The position numbers and the translations under genes were made by a program. Below the pieces are notes generated by a model. That model had not been told where the DNA came from. It worked only from the letters and a program-made list of their open reading frames with translations, and did not search any database. A stretch of DNA of 64,000 nt, taken from assembly GCA_016874755.1 (NCBI GenBank), contig VGTH01000014.1, forward strand, positions 51,288 through 115,287. Reading direction: 5' to 3'. Position 1 is the first letter of the stretch; every line of letters starts with the position of its first letter. Source of the stretch: Deltaproteobacteria bacterium. GTDB taxonomy: Bacteria; Desulfobacterota; Binatia; UBA9968. Below, one piece after another: positions 43,095-52,141 of this stretch.

Positions 43095-43613
43095 TTAGGC
43101 TTGAGCCTCAGCCTCGTCCGCAGCCGGACGGGAAGTCTTAACCAACCAGCGCTCGCGCATCATCTTGTCCTGAATGCGCAGCAAGCCTTCGGTGAGCGCT
43201 TCTGGACGCGGCGGACAGCCGGGCACATAAACATCGACGGGAACAATCTTGTCGACGCCTTTACAGACGGAATAGGCCAGTTGGAAAAGACCGCCGCAAT
43301 TGGAGCAGCTGCCCATCGAGATGACATATTTCGGATCGGGCATCTGATCGTAAAGCAGCTTGGTGCGCTTGGCCATCTTGTAAGTCAAGGTACCGGCGAC
43401 GATCATTAGATCCGATTGCCTCGGCGTGGCGCGCGGCACAGCGCCGAAACGATCCAAGTCCGCGCGCGGGCCGCCGGTCTGCATCAGTTCAATGGCGCAG
43501 CAGGCCAGGCCGAACAGCATGTACCACTGAGAGGAGGCTCGCCCCCAGTTGAGCAGGTCGTCCACCTTCGTCGTAAATACCGTTTCTGGCAATGAATTAA
43601 TGAGAGGTTTCAT
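43095..43613 (-). CDS. nuoB: NADH-quinone oxidoreductase subunit B
   Basis: This 172-residue subunit holds the terminal N2 [4Fe-4S] cluster that reduces quinone. Ligands are the tandem Cys38-Cys39 ([11 protein letters not shown]), Cys103 (MGSCSNCGG) and Cys133 ([11 protein letters not shown]). All are in place, so the complex should be active at its quinone end. Confidence 0.94.
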   Translation of the reverse strand: MKPLINSLPETVFTTKVDDLLNWGRASSQWYMLFGLACCAIELMQTGGPRADLDRFGAVPRATPRQSDLMIVAGTLTYKMAKRTKLLYDQMPDPKYVISMGSCSNCGGLFQLAYSVCKGVDKIVPVDVYVPGCPPRPEALTEGLLRIQDKMMRERWLVKTSRPAADEAEAQA

Positions 43614-43637
43614 CCGGATACTCCAACTACCGAGGTG

Positions 43638-44024
43638 TTAGACTCTGACCTTCTTGATCCAGTCGAGATCTCCCTTGACCCAGGAGTAGACCAAACCGAG
43701 GAACAGCACTCCCACAAAGATCAACACCTTGATCAACGCCGTGACGCCTTCGCCGGCCGCGATCGCATCCTTGAAAACCACCGCCACGGGGACGATAAAC
43801 GCAATTTCGACCTCAAAGATAATGAAAATAAGCGCCACGAGATAGAACCGGATGTTGAAATTAACCCAGGCGCTGCCGGTGGACGGCTCACCGCATTCAT
43901 AGGTCGAAAGCTTGCGCGTTTGCGGATTGGCCGGCCGCAATAGCTTGCCTATCAACAGGTTGACACCGACAAACCCCAGGCCCAGTGCGGTGAACACGAG
44001 CACATTCGCGAAATCGAATAACAT
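43638..44024 (-). CDS. nuoA: NADH-quinone oxidoreductase subunit A
   Basis: This 128-residue membrane subunit with three helices is first gene of the operon. It shows [20 protein letters not shown] and [17 protein letters not shown], both conserved in NuoA. A possible promoter is TTGACA at 44,169-44,174 on the minus strand, with a poorly matching TAGTCA 17 bp downstream, leaving a leader of about 100 bases. Confidence 0.93.
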   Translation of the reverse strand: MLFDFANVLVFTALGLGFVGVNLLIGKLLRPANPQTRKLSTYECGEPSTGSAWVNFNIRFYLVALIFIIFEVEIAFIVPVAVVFKDAIAAGEGVTALIKVLIFVGVLFLGLVYSWVKGDLDWIKKVRV

Positions 44025-44181
44025 ATAAAATTTCCGTAGTTAGACTCGAAGCGCGGCCAAGGGCACATATACACACAAAAGCACCACGGAATCAACTGCA
44101 TTGCCGCGTTAGCGCGCCTGCGGATTTGCGCTGACAGGAGTTTTTGACTAGAGTCAGCGACGTTCCCTGTCAACTCCGCGC

Positions 44182-44510
44182 TTGCGATACGATTTTCTAA
44201 TGACAAACCCCTTTTATTTGGGTCCGACTTTGGGCCGCAAAACGACGCTGAGACTTGTCTTGCTGGTAGGGGCCATTCTCATGTTCGCTTCGGCCGCCGC
44301 CGGGCAAAGCAAAAATCTTACGGTCCGCACCGCTTATAGCGCGCTTTCCGCCGGCATCGGCACGCTTTGGTTGACCCAAGAGGATAGCCTATTCAAGAAA
44401 CATGGTTTGGATTCGAACTTGATCTACATCCGCGGCGGCACCACCGCGGTGCAAGCGCTCTTGGCCGGGGAGATTCAGTTTGCCCACCTGTCACCGGCAC
44501 CGATGCTCAG
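44182..44510 (+). pseudogene. Truncated NMT1-type substrate-binding protein gene
   Basis: The frame begins with a signal peptide (LVLLVGAILMFASAAAG) and continues NLTVRTAYSALSAGIGTLWL, FKKHGLDSNLIYIRGGTTAV, QALLAGEIQFAHLSPAPML, the normal first 110 residues of an NMT1/TauT-type binding protein. After about 44,510 the frame runs into a repeat and the usual remaining 200 or so residues are absent. It is an N-terminal stump whose 3' part was lost at or by the repeat. Confidence 0.75.
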
Positions 44511-44516
44511 GAACCC

Positions 44517-44685
44517 GACCTTGAACTTTGATTCTGCTGAAGAACCAAAAGAATGCTTCGACAAGCTCACCATGAACGGTTTTTTCATGAACGAATTTAA
44601 CTCCGAATCCGTTCGTCCTGAGCTTGTCGAAGGACTCCGGATGGGTTTTTCAGCAGAATCGACCTTGAACGTTGAACCTTGAACG
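44517..44685. repeat. Nested palindrome with TTCGACAAGCTCA core and TTGAACC heptamer tract
   Basis: From outside in: GACCTTGAAC direct repeats (44,517-44,526 and 44,661-44,670); inverted GATTCTGCTGAA (44,530-44,541) / TTCAGCAGAATC (44,649-44,660); inner TTCGACAAGCTCA (44,557-44,569) / TGAGCTTGTCGAA (44,619-44,631). The right flank continues as TTGAACG-TTGAACC-TTGAACG, a 7-nt-period tract that ends at the ribosome-binding site of the next gene. Confidence 0.75.
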
Positions 44686-44693
44686 GAGGTTTT

Positions 44694-45905
44694 ATGCGCA
44701 TCGAAACCGAACGTAAAGTAAAACGCTGGCGCGAACAGCGCTGGATTTTAGATCAAGTCATTCAGACCCGCGGCATCGATTGGGATCAGGGGCGCACTGG
44801 AAAAATCCTGCGCAACTGCGGCCCCGCGGTGCAGAGCGATCTGCAGGAGGTTTGCCGGCGCATTCAAAAATTCTTCGATATCTCACGCGAATTTTCCCGC
44901 GCCGCGGCGCGCAAAGAAGAGCAAGCCCGCGCCGCCGAAGAACTCGGCCACTACACCGAAGCGCGCGAGCACTATTATATCGCCTCGTGCTTCTACACCA
45001 ACGCCATGTGGGCGATCTACGAAGACGGCAACCCGCAGCGCATCTCGTGGCAAGAAAAAAAGCGCCACTGCTACGATAAGTTTATCAAATATGCCGGCAG
45101 GCCAATTGAACGCGTCGAGCTGCCCTACCAAGGCAAGAAAATCCAGGCAATTTTACATCTGCCGCCTGAGCGCAAAGCCAACGAAAAAGTGCCCTGCATC
45201 ATGTACATCCCCGGCATGGACGGCGTCAAAGAAGACAACCCGGCGACCGGCGATCCGTTTCTTGAGCGCGGCTTTGCCGTATTTGCCATGGACGGCCCAG
45301 GTCAAGGCGAAACCCGCGAAGGCGGCATCTGCTGCACGGCGTCGAACTACGCCGACGCCGGCAAACTCGCCGCTGATTATCTCGTCAACCGGCCCGAGAT
45401 CGACGCGAACCGACTTGGCGTGATGGCATCGAGCATGGGATCCTATTGGGCGCCCCGTGTGGTCGCCGAAGAAAAACGCTTCAGAGCCTGCGCCGTGCAG
45501 GGGGTCTGCATGGAGCCCGGGCAATACGCCATTTTCAACATGTCCTCGCCGACCTTCAAGCTAAATTACATGTACATGTCCGGCTACGACGACGAAGCGG
45601 CCTTTGACGAATTCGCCAAAACTCTCAGCCTCGAAGGCGTCACCGCAAAAATCACCTGTCCCTATATGGTCCTCGCCGGCGAAGACGACGAGCACTGCGA
45701 TATGAAATTTGTCTATAAGTTAATGGGCGAGATACCGGCGCCGAAACTGCTCTACGTCTTCGAGGGCGAGCGCCACTCGATCCGCAACCCACGCACCCGC
45801 CCACTCGCAGTGAATTGGCTAATCGACACGCTCTCCGGCAAACCATTTAAGGCAGAGATCATTCGCATCGAGACCGGCGGCAAGGAAACGCATCGAGAAT
45901 GGTAA
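44694..45905 (+). CDS. Alpha/beta hydrolase, pseudooxynicotine-hydrolase/FrsA-like
   Basis: This 403-residue two-domain protein has an N-terminal helical cap (about 1-140) that resembles 2,6-dihydroxypseudooxynicotine hydrolase and related C-C hydrolases, then an alpha/beta hydrolase core. The oxyanion region is MYIPGMDGVKED, the elbow is GVMASSMGSYW (Ser247), the acid is in LAGEDDEHCD and the His in FEGERHSIRN. ATG 44694 sits behind GGAGG; the repeat upstream ends exactly there. It would cleave an ester or C-C bond of a cyclic compound; substrate unknown. Confidence 0.82.
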   Translation: MRIETERKVKRWREQRWILDQVIQTRGIDWDQGRTGKILRNCGPAVQSDLQEVCRRIQKFFDISREFSRAAARKEEQARAAEELGHYTEAREHYYIASCFYTNAMWAIYEDGNPQRISWQEKKRHCYDKFIKYAGRPIERVELPYQGKKIQAILHLPPERKANEKVPCIMYIPGMDGVKEDNPATGDPFLERGFAVFAMDGPGQGETREGGICCTASNYADAGKLAADYLVNRPEIDANRLGVMASSMGSYWAPRVVAEEKRFRACAVQGVCMEPGQYAIFNMSSPTFKLNYMYMSGYDDEAAFDEFAKTLSLEGVTAKITCPYMVLAGEDDEHCDMKFVYKLMGEIPAPKLLYVFEGERHSIRNPRTRPLAVNWLIDTLSGKPFKAEIIRIETGGKETHREW

Positions 45906-45985
45906 AATCGTTGTTCGTGGCTCGTGATCGTGCTCGCCGCCACCACTAGAACATAAGCACGAGCCACGAGCCAAGAACACGAACC
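45906..45985. repeat. 7-nt-period inverted repeat (CACGAGC type)
   Basis: The left arm (45,913-45,936) reads TTCGTGG-CTCGTGA-TCGTGCTC. The right arm (45,953-45,985) reads GCACGAG-CCACGAG-CCAAGAA-CACGAACC and runs straight into the ATG of larC, so that gene has no Shine-Dalgarno sequence. The left arm begins about 8 bases after the preceding stop codon. Confidence 0.8.
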
Positions 45986-47149
45986 ATGGGAATAGCCTAC
46001 GGAGACCTCATCGGCGGCATCAGCGGCGACATGTTCGTCGCCGCTCTGCTCGATCTCGGCCTGCCTCTGGCGCGACTAAAGACGGAACTCAAAAAAATCC
46101 CGACCCTCCGCTTTGAGCTGCGCGCCACACGCAAGCTTGTGCATTCGATCCGCGCCACTCATTTCAAGGTTCTCTGCGCGCAAGACGAAAAGCCGCGCTC
46201 GTGGAAACAAATCCGCGAGCTGGTCCGCCGCAGCAAGCTCGATAGCCGAGCCAAAGAAACCGGACTGGAAATCTTCGCCAACCTCGCCCGGGCCGAAGCG
46301 AAAATTCACGGCGTTGCAATCGACGACGTGCATTTTCACGAAGTCGGCGCCACCGATTCCGTCGTCGACATCATGGCGGCGGCCATTGGCATACGTGAAC
46401 TGAAGATTGACAGTCTCTGCTTTTCCCCAATCCCGCTGGGACGCGGCGTGACGCGATCCATGCACGGACCACTGCCGGTGCCGGGGCCCGCGACACTGAA
46501 ACTCTTGCAAGGCCTGCCAACCTTCGGCGTCGACGTCGAAGCCGAGACGGTCACACCCACAGGCGCGGCGATCATCAAAACGCTCGGTAAAATCTTCGGC
46601 CCGCAGCCGGCCATGACGATTGAGAAGATTGGCTACGGCACCGGCACTAAAGAATTCACCGCGCGGCCGAATCTTTTTCGTTTACAGATTGGCCAACAGA
46701 ACGAAACCGTCGAGCATGAAGAGATGCTCGTCATCGAAACCAATATCGACGACATGAACCCGCAGCTCTACGATCACGTCATGGATCGCCTCTTTGCCGC
46801 CGGTGCGCGCGATGTTTTTCTCGCGCCGATCCAGATGAAAAAAAATCGCCCGGCGACGCTCCTGAGCGTGATTTGCGCGCCAAACGAACTCGACAAGCTA
46901 TCGCAACTGCTTCTGCAGGAAACCACAACCATCGGCATTCGCTACTATCCCGTAAGACGTTTAATCCTGAAAAGACAATCAAAGACGGTCAGCACTCGTT
47001 ACGGCAGTGTCCGCGTAAAAGCCGTCACTCAACCCAATGGTAGCGAAAGAGTTGCGCCGGAATACGACGATCTGAAGAAACTGGCCACCGCAAAAAAAAT
47101 CCCGATTCAAACCATCGCCAACGAAGTCATGCGGAGCTTCAAGAATTAG
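45986..47149 (+). CDS. larC: LarC, nickel insertion for the nickel-pincer cofactor
   Basis: This 387-residue CTP-dependent cyclometallase inserts nickel in the last step of pincer-cofactor synthesis. It opens with AYGDLIGGISGDMFVAALLD, has DDVHFHEVGATDSVVDIM (His- and Asp-rich nickel-binding region), the central PTGAAIIKTL, and ETNIDDMNPQLYDHVMDRLF in the C-terminal domain. It is one continuous frame, unlike lactobacilli where larC1/larC2 need a programmed frameshift. larB, larE and a LarA racemase are not in the window. The MFS gene follows 4 bp later. Confidence 0.9.
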   Translation: MGIAYGDLIGGISGDMFVAALLDLGLPLARLKTELKKIPTLRFELRATRKLVHSIRATHFKVLCAQDEKPRSWKQIRELVRRSKLDSRAKETGLEIFANLARAEAKIHGVAIDDVHFHEVGATDSVVDIMAAAIGIRELKIDSLCFSPIPLGRGVTRSMHGPLPVPGPATLKLLQGLPTFGVDVEAETVTPTGAAIIKTLGKIFGPQPAMTIEKIGYGTGTKEFTARPNLFRLQIGQQNETVEHEEMLVIETNIDDMNPQLYDHVMDRLFAAGARDVFLAPIQMKKNRPATLLSVICAPNELDKLSQLLLQETTTIGIRYYPVRRLILKRQSKTVSTRYGSVRVKAVTQPNGSERVAPEYDDLKKLATAKKIPIQTIANEVMRSFKN

Positions 47150-47153
47150 CCGC

Positions 47154-48401
47154 ATGACGGATGCTCAAAATAACCATGAGAAGCCAGCTCGGCTCACACC
47201 GTGGGCATCGCTGCGCTTTCGCGACTACAATTTACTCTTTCAGTTAGCGCTGTTTGCCGTCACGGCGCAGCAGATGCGCCAGACCCAGAACTTTTATCAG
47301 GTCTACGAGCTTTCCGGTTCGGCGTTTCAATTGGGCATGACGGGCCTAGCGCAAGGCCTGCCAATTTTCGCCCTGGGGTTATTCGGCGGAACACTGGCAG
47401 ATTTTCTCGATCGCAAGAAGCTCCTGTTGGTAACCACGTTCGGCAATCTTTTGATCGCTGTTGTTTTGGGTGTGCTTACTCTCACTGGCCTGATCCAAGT
47501 CTGGCATATCCAGGTCGGCACCGCGCTGACCTCGGCGCTCAACATCGTGCTCAACCCAACGCGCATGGCGCTGATCTCCTATCTCGTGCCGCGCTCCCAT
47601 CTAACCAATGCCGTGTCGTTGAATTCGGCGATTTCCCAGGGCTCCCATTTCATCGGCCCCATGCTGGGCGGCTTGAGCATCGCTTGGATGAGCACTGGTA
47701 ACGCTTATCTTTTCAACGCGCTGTTTTATCTTCCAGCGGCGCTGGCGATCCTGCGGCTGCGCGTGCCGGCGGTGGATGGTCAATCGCGCGAGCGTTTTTC
47801 TTTGGCCAGCATCCTTGGCGGTGTGAAGTTCTTGTTCTCCGAGCCCATCGTGCTTGCCATGGTGATGCTCGACTTCATCATCGTCGGGGTCGGCTACTAT
47901 CGGCCGCTGCTGCCAGTGTTCGCCAAAGACATTCTTCACGTCGGCCCGGCGGGCTTCGGCGTTTTGTCGTCGGCTCCGGCCATCGGCGGCATTCTTGGCA
48001 CCGTGGTTCTGCTCATCGTCGGCGACGTTAAGAGCAAGGGATTGCTTGCGCTCTGGTCGTTTCTTTCCTACGCCGTCGCGCTGGGCATTTTCGCAGTCTC
48101 AACCAATTTCATCCTCTCGATGTTGCTGCTCGGCTCGATGGGTCTGTCCAATTCCCTGCAGGCCGTGATGCGTCAGACTTCTTTCCACTTGCTCACCCCC
48201 GAGCCGGTGCGCGGCCGGGCTTTTTCCGTTTTCAATATGTTCTCGCAGGGCGCCAATGGCGTTGGCGCCACCGAAGTCGGTTTTATGGCCGCACTGCTCG
48301 GTGCGCCGGGAGCGTTGCTAGTCGGCTCTGCTGTGGGCGGACTGGTTACCTTAGGATGTTGGGCGGGCATGCCGGGGCTGCGCAAGTTCGGCACCGGCTA
48401 A
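47154..48401 (+). CDS. MFS transporter, EntS-like (MFS_3)
   Basis: This 415-residue inner-membrane protein has about 12 hydrophobic helices. It begins SLRFRDYNLLFQLALFAVT, has TLADFLDRKKLLLVT for the loop 2-3 motif and LVPRSHLTNAVSLNSAISQG, which are features of the enterobactin-exporter-like MFS_3 branch. It may export a siderophore, drug or metabolite. Only 4 bp separate it from larC, so co-transcription is likely although no functional link is known. Confidence 0.85.
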   Translation: MTDAQNNHEKPARLTPWASLRFRDYNLLFQLALFAVTAQQMRQTQNFYQVYELSGSAFQLGMTGLAQGLPIFALGLFGGTLADFLDRKKLLLVTTFGNLLIAVVLGVLTLTGLIQVWHIQVGTALTSALNIVLNPTRMALISYLVPRSHLTNAVSLNSAISQGSHFIGPMLGGLSIAWMSTGNAYLFNALFYLPAALAILRLRVPAVDGQSRERFSLASILGGVKFLFSEPIVLAMVMLDFIIVGVGYYRPLLPVFAKDILHVGPAGFGVLSSAPAIGGILGTVVLLIVGDVKSKGLLALWSFLSYAVALGIFAVSTNFILSMLLLGSMGLSNSLQAVMRQTSFHLLTPEPVRGRAFSVFNMFSQGANGVGATEVGFMAALLGAPGALLVGSAVGGLVTLGCWAGMPGLRKFGTG

Positions 48402-48422
48402 ACTTCTAGGATCTCAAACGAC

Positions 48423-48457
48423 AGCGGGAGGTCCACTCGACGAGCAGACCTCCCGCT
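48423..48457. terminator. Hairpin between convergent MFS and cytochrome genes
   Basis: An 11-bp perfect stem (AGCGGGAGGTC / GACCTCCCGCT) with a 13-nt loop lies 21 bp after the MFS stop and 27 bp after the cytochrome stop on the other strand. The flank has a weak T-run (TTATTA), so it can serve both genes. Confidence 0.65.
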
Positions 48458-48484
48458 TATTACGCAAATAGTTTCGAACCGAGA

Positions 48485-48934
48485 CTACCGGGCTTTTTCC
48501 GCGCGATAGGGTTTATGGCAGTTGCCGCAGATCTGCCCGAAAGCCTTATAGGCGTCATCGACTTGGACTTCATTCTTGGAATTGGCCGCGCTCGCCAGAG
48601 CCAATGCTTTCTTCTGGCCATCCAAAGCCGATGCCATGAAATCATTCCAGTTGGTCCAAATTTCTGGCTTGGCTTTGGAGCCGACGTCGGCGGTGCCATG
48701 CGGCCAATGTTTAGCGAAGCTCGCCAATTCCAAGCCGCCGGCGATGTCTTTGGCTTTCACGCCGATCGTCGCATAATCCTTCTTCTCCACCGCGGCCTTG
48801 ACGGCTTTGCTCTCGGCGCTGAAATTTTTCATGAAGTTTTGGCGCCGCGCCAAGTAATCATCTTGAGCGAATGCAGCCGAACCGCTCGCCCAAACCAACC
48901 CGAAAAATAGTACCGCGGTAAGTGCCTTAACCAT
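48485..48934 (-). CDS. Cytochrome c' family (c-556-like) periplasmic haem protein
   Basis: This 149-residue protein has a signal peptide ending near ASGSAAFAQ, then a four-helix-bundle-like body and a haem motif at the very C-terminus, CGNCH (Cys136, Cys139, His140) followed by KPYR. C-terminal placement of CXXCH in a helical protein is the hallmark of cytochrome c'/c-556. Likely a periplasmic electron carrier or NO-binding protein. Confidence 0.85.
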   Translation of the reverse strand: MVKALTAVLFFGLVWASGSAAFAQDDYLARRQNFMKNFSAESKAVKAAVEKKDYATIGVKAKDIAGGLELASFAKHWPHGTADVGSKAKPEIWTNWNDFMASALDGQKKALALASAANSKNEVQVDDAYKAFGQICGNCHKPYRAEKAR

Positions 48935-49059
48935 ATCGTCTCCTTTTAAAAGCCTCTGTTACTTGCCGAACCAAACTGCGGCTCAAGGTAGCATAGCCAA
49001 TTGGTTTTGCAATCAATGGACAGACTCGACCGGGGGATTTTGTGGATCACCCGATTGCG

Positions 49060-50022
49060 CTATTTGACCCGCAGGTCCTTCTGCACTTCGCGCAGCAAAG
49101 ACAAGTCACGCACCGCGGACAGCGGCACCGGCTTGTCGATTTTGAGCGATGCCTTGCGCGACTCGATGGCAAACTCGTAGGTCTTGTCGACCGTGGTGCC
49201 ATCGAGACTGAAAGAGGGCATGATCGAGTCGTAGGAATCGCGCGCAACATCGGCGCTCTGGCTCAACCAGCTCGCCATGATCGCAATCGTGTCGTCGCGC
49301 CGCTCGTGCATGGCCCGCAGACCGCGCAACACTGCGCGCAGCACCTTGCGCGTCTCATCGCGGTGATTCTTGAGCCGCGTGTCGGTCAGCGCCACAGCAG
49401 AGATCGGGCTGCCCACTTTTAAATCCTTCGGCCCACCCAGTAGGTTGTAGCCTTCGCGCGTCAACCGTACCGGCCCCGGCGGCACTGTGCAAATGGCATC
49501 GACCAGCCCCTTGCGCAACATTTCGACGCGCACCGGCTCATCTCCGCCCAGCGTCACGAACTGCACATCCTTCAGATCGAAGCCTTTCGCTTGCAGAATC
49601 GCTTCCGCCGCCAATTGATCCGAGCCGCCGATGCGCTGTGAGCCGATGCGTTTGCCGCGCAAGTCGGCCAGCGTCTTGATCTCCGGCCGCGCGACAATAC
49701 TATGCAAGGGTTTGTCCGTCAGCACCGCGAGTATCTTGAACGGCAGCCCAGCCATAGCACTGCCGATGATGTTGCCGAAACTCAACGTGTAATGGACCTC
49801 GCCACTCAACAACGCTGGCACGGTGACCTGGCTGCGCATCTGAATGAGCAACGGATCGAGGTTCTCATCTTTGAAGTAGCCCTTAGCAATAGCGACTTGG
49901 GCCGGTAAAAACGCGTAGCTCCGGCTACTGTAGGAAATAATCACTTTGTCAGCGGCGAGGAGCACATTTGCCGACAGGACAAAAAAAACCGCTGCAATGA
50001 TAGCTCGAAACATCTTCTCCAT
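49060..50022 (-). CDS. ABC transporter substrate-binding protein, NMT1 type
   Basis: This 320-residue binding protein has a signal peptide (IIAAVFFVLSANVLLA), the N-lobe motif FLPAQVAIAKGYFKDENL, LLSGEVHYTLSFG and LADLRGKRIGSQRIGGSD. It ends DLSLLREVQKDLRVK, close to the ending of the protein at 32,383 (VALLREVQRELG), so the two are paralogues. No permease or ATPase is next to it. It lies 4 bp after bioD in the same direction, but a role in biotin metabolism is not implied by sequence. Confidence 0.84.
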   Translation of the reverse strand: MEKMFRAIIAAVFFVLSANVLLAADKVIISYSSRSYAFLPAQVAIAKGYFKDENLDPLLIQMRSQVTVPALLSGEVHYTLSFGNIIGSAMAGLPFKILAVLTDKPLHSIVARPEIKTLADLRGKRIGSQRIGGSDQLAAEAILQAKGFDLKDVQFVTLGGDEPVRVEMLRKGLVDAICTVPPGPVRLTREGYNLLGGPKDLKVGSPISAVALTDTRLKNHRDETRKVLRAVLRGLRAMHERRDDTIAIMASWLSQSADVARDSYDSIMPSFSLDGTTVDKTYEFAIESRKASLKIDKPVPLSAVRDLSLLREVQKDLRVK

Positions 50023-50026
50023 AGCG

Positions 50027-50740
50027 TTACTTTTTCAGCACCGAATCGATGGCCCGGAGATCGAGCTCCCTTTCAAAAAGCTCGAGGATTTGCGCTTCAT
50101 CGGAACCAACCGGCGAAACAAAAGGCACCTCCCCCAAACAGCGCACGCCGGTCAAGCCCGCCAACACCTCGCGATTGGTCTGCGCTGCCAGCGACGGCTC
50201 GCTTTCAAGCTGATTCAACACATAGCCAACCGTCAACAACCCTTTGTAGCTCGCCTGTTCGAGCGTCAGCAGCAAATGATTGATCGCACCCAACTTGTTC
50301 GCCGCGACTACGATCAACGGTAGCTTCGCAACGCCCGCGAAGTCGGCAAACGTGTAGCTCGGCAGCAGCGGCACCAGCAGCCCACCCGCACCCTCGACCA
50401 AGGTAATGTCATGCGCCGATTTGATGTCATCAAGACAGTTGAGCAAATGGTCGATGCTAATCTCCACGCCGGCGCGCTCGGCGGCAATGCTCGGCGCCAA
50501 TGGCTCCGGCAAACGGTACGGGCAAACTTGCTCGATCGGTTGCTCGCTGCCTGAAGCCTGCTGGAGGAATTCAGCATCTTCGGCGTACAACTGGCCGCCT
50601 TGATCGATGCAGCCGGTCTCCGCCGGCTTCATCACGCCGACTTTGTAACCGCTCGCTTTGAGATACGCCGCCAGGGCGCAAGTAAAAAACGTTTTCCCGA
50701 CCCCGGTGTCGGTGCCCGTGATAAAAAGTGCGCCGCCCAT
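50027..50740 (-). CDS. bioD: Dethiobiotin synthase
   Basis: This 237-residue P-loop enzyme carboxylates and closes 7,8-diaminopelargonate to dethiobiotin using ATP. It has the P-loop GTDTGVGKT (9-17), GYKVGVMKPAETGC with catalytic Lys, and VEGAGGLLVPL. It overlaps the bioA stop by 1 bp (ATG on TAA), giving coupled translation. Confidence 0.93.
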   Translation of the reverse strand: MGGALFITGTDTGVGKTFFTCALAAYLKASGYKVGVMKPAETGCIDQGGQLYAEDAEFLQQASGSEQPIEQVCPYRLPEPLAPSIAAERAGVEISIDHLLNCLDDIKSAHDITLVEGAGGLLVPLLPSYTFADFAGVAKLPLIVVAANKLGAINHLLLTLEQASYKGLLTVGYVLNQLESEPSLAAQTNREVLAGLTGVRCLGEVPFVSPVGSDEAQILELFERELDLRAIDSVLKK

Positions 50741-52104
50741 TAGCTTCCAGTTACCGCGCCGATCGAGTCGTGCACCGCGTCGAGCAGCATGGTTAATTCG
50801 TTGTCGGCCATCGACAACGGCGGCATGAGAATAATGATATCACCGAGCGGCCGCACGATCACGCCGCGTTTGCGCGCTTCGAGGATGACTTTGTGGCCGA
50901 TTCTTTTTTCCGGCAGGTAAGTTTTGCGGTATGCTTTGTCTTCAACCAGCTCGATGCCGGCCATGTAGCCCCACTGCCGCACGTCGCTGACATGCGCCAT
51001 CTTTGCAAACTCAGTTTCTAACCGTTGGCCGATCATGGAAATACGCGGCCGCATCTGGTCCAACACGGAATCGCGCTCGAACAATTCCAAATTCGCCAGC
51101 GCCGCCGCGCAGCCGAGCGGATTGCCCGTGTAAGTATGGCCATGGGAAAATGTTTTGAAATCTTTGTACTCGCCGAGAAAAGCCGAAAAGATTTCTTCGC
51201 TGCTCAGCGTCGCAGCCAGCGGCAAGTAGCCCCCGGTAATGCCCTTGGCCATGCAGAGAATATCCGGCGTGACGCCCGCGTGCTCGCAAGCAAACATTTC
51301 CCCAGTGCGGCCAAAGCCGGTCGCGACTTCGTCGAGAATCAAGAGAAAGCCGTGCTCCCGAGACAAATCAGCCATCGCTCGGACGTAGCCCACCGGCTGC
51401 GCCCACATGCCGGCGGCGCCTTGCATCAGCGGCTCCATGATCAGCGCCGCGAAGTTTTGTGCTTGCGCGTAGAGTTTGTCCTTGGCGTCCGCGATCGCCG
51501 CTTCGAGGGCCGTAGCTTCATCCATGCCTTCGTAGTAGCGAAACACATGGGGCGGCGTTAAGCGTGTCACAGGGAAAAGCAAACTTTTGTGATGCCGATG
51601 AAACGTCTCCGAGTAGCCGAGACTCATCGAGCCGACGGTGTCGCCATGATACGACTCTGCGAGCGTGGCAATCTGCGTGCGCTGCGGTTGGCCTTTCAAC
51701 TGCCAATACTGCACCGCCATCTTGAGCCCAATCTCGACGGCGGTGGCGCCGCTGTCGGAGTAAAACACCCGCTGCAATCCTTTTGGCGCCAGCTCGACCA
51801 ACTTCTGCGCCAGCTGGATGCCCGGCACGTGGCTCAAACCGAGAAACGTCGAATGGGCGATGCGGTCGAGCTGCGCTCTGATCGCGTCATCGATTTCTTT
51901 TTTCTTGTGCCCGTGAACGTTGCACCAGAGGGACGACACGCCATCGAGATACTTCCGTCCTTCGACGTCGAACAAAAAATGGCCTTCGCCCTGACTGACG
52001 ATAACCGGCTCCTCGCCCATCCACTCCTGCATCTGGGTGAAAGGATGCCAAAGATACTGGTGATCCAGTTGTTTTAACTTGTCGCGATAAGTAGCCGTCG
52101 CCAT
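50740..52104 (-). CDS. bioA: Adenosylmethionine-8-amino-7-oxononanoate aminotransferase
   Basis: This 454-residue PLP enzyme converts 8-amino-7-oxononanoate to 7,8-diaminononanoate. It starts at ATG 52104 (MATATYRDKLKQLDHQYLWH, the family N-terminus); an upstream extension is not family sequence. WHPFTQMQEW is the substrate-binding motif typical of BioA, YHGDTVGSMS follows, LILDEVATGFGRTG holds the PLP-binding Asp, and MAKGITGG the Schiff-base Lys287. It lies between bioF and bioD. Confidence 0.94.
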   Translation of the reverse strand: MATATYRDKLKQLDHQYLWHPFTQMQEWMGEEPVIVSQGEGHFLFDVEGRKYLDGVSSLWCNVHGHKKKEIDDAIRAQLDRIAHSTFLGLSHVPGIQLAQKLVELAPKGLQRVFYSDSGATAVEIGLKMAVQYWQLKGQPQRTQIATLAESYHGDTVGSMSLGYSETFHRHHKSLLFPVTRLTPPHVFRYYEGMDEATALEAAIADAKDKLYAQAQNFAALIMEPLMQGAAGMWAQPVGYVRAMADLSREHGFLLILDEVATGFGRTGEMFACEHAGVTPDILCMAKGITGGYLPLAATLSSEEIFSAFLGEYKDFKTFSHGHTYTGNPLGCAAALANLELFERDSVLDQMRPRISMIGQRLETEFAKMAHVSDVRQWGYMAGIELVEDKAYRKTYLPEKRIGHKVILEARKRGVIVRPLGDIIILMPPLSMADNELTMLLDAVHDSIGAVTGS

Positions 52105-52141
52105 CCGTTGGTCAAATCCTTTGATCCGTAACAAGCGTCGT

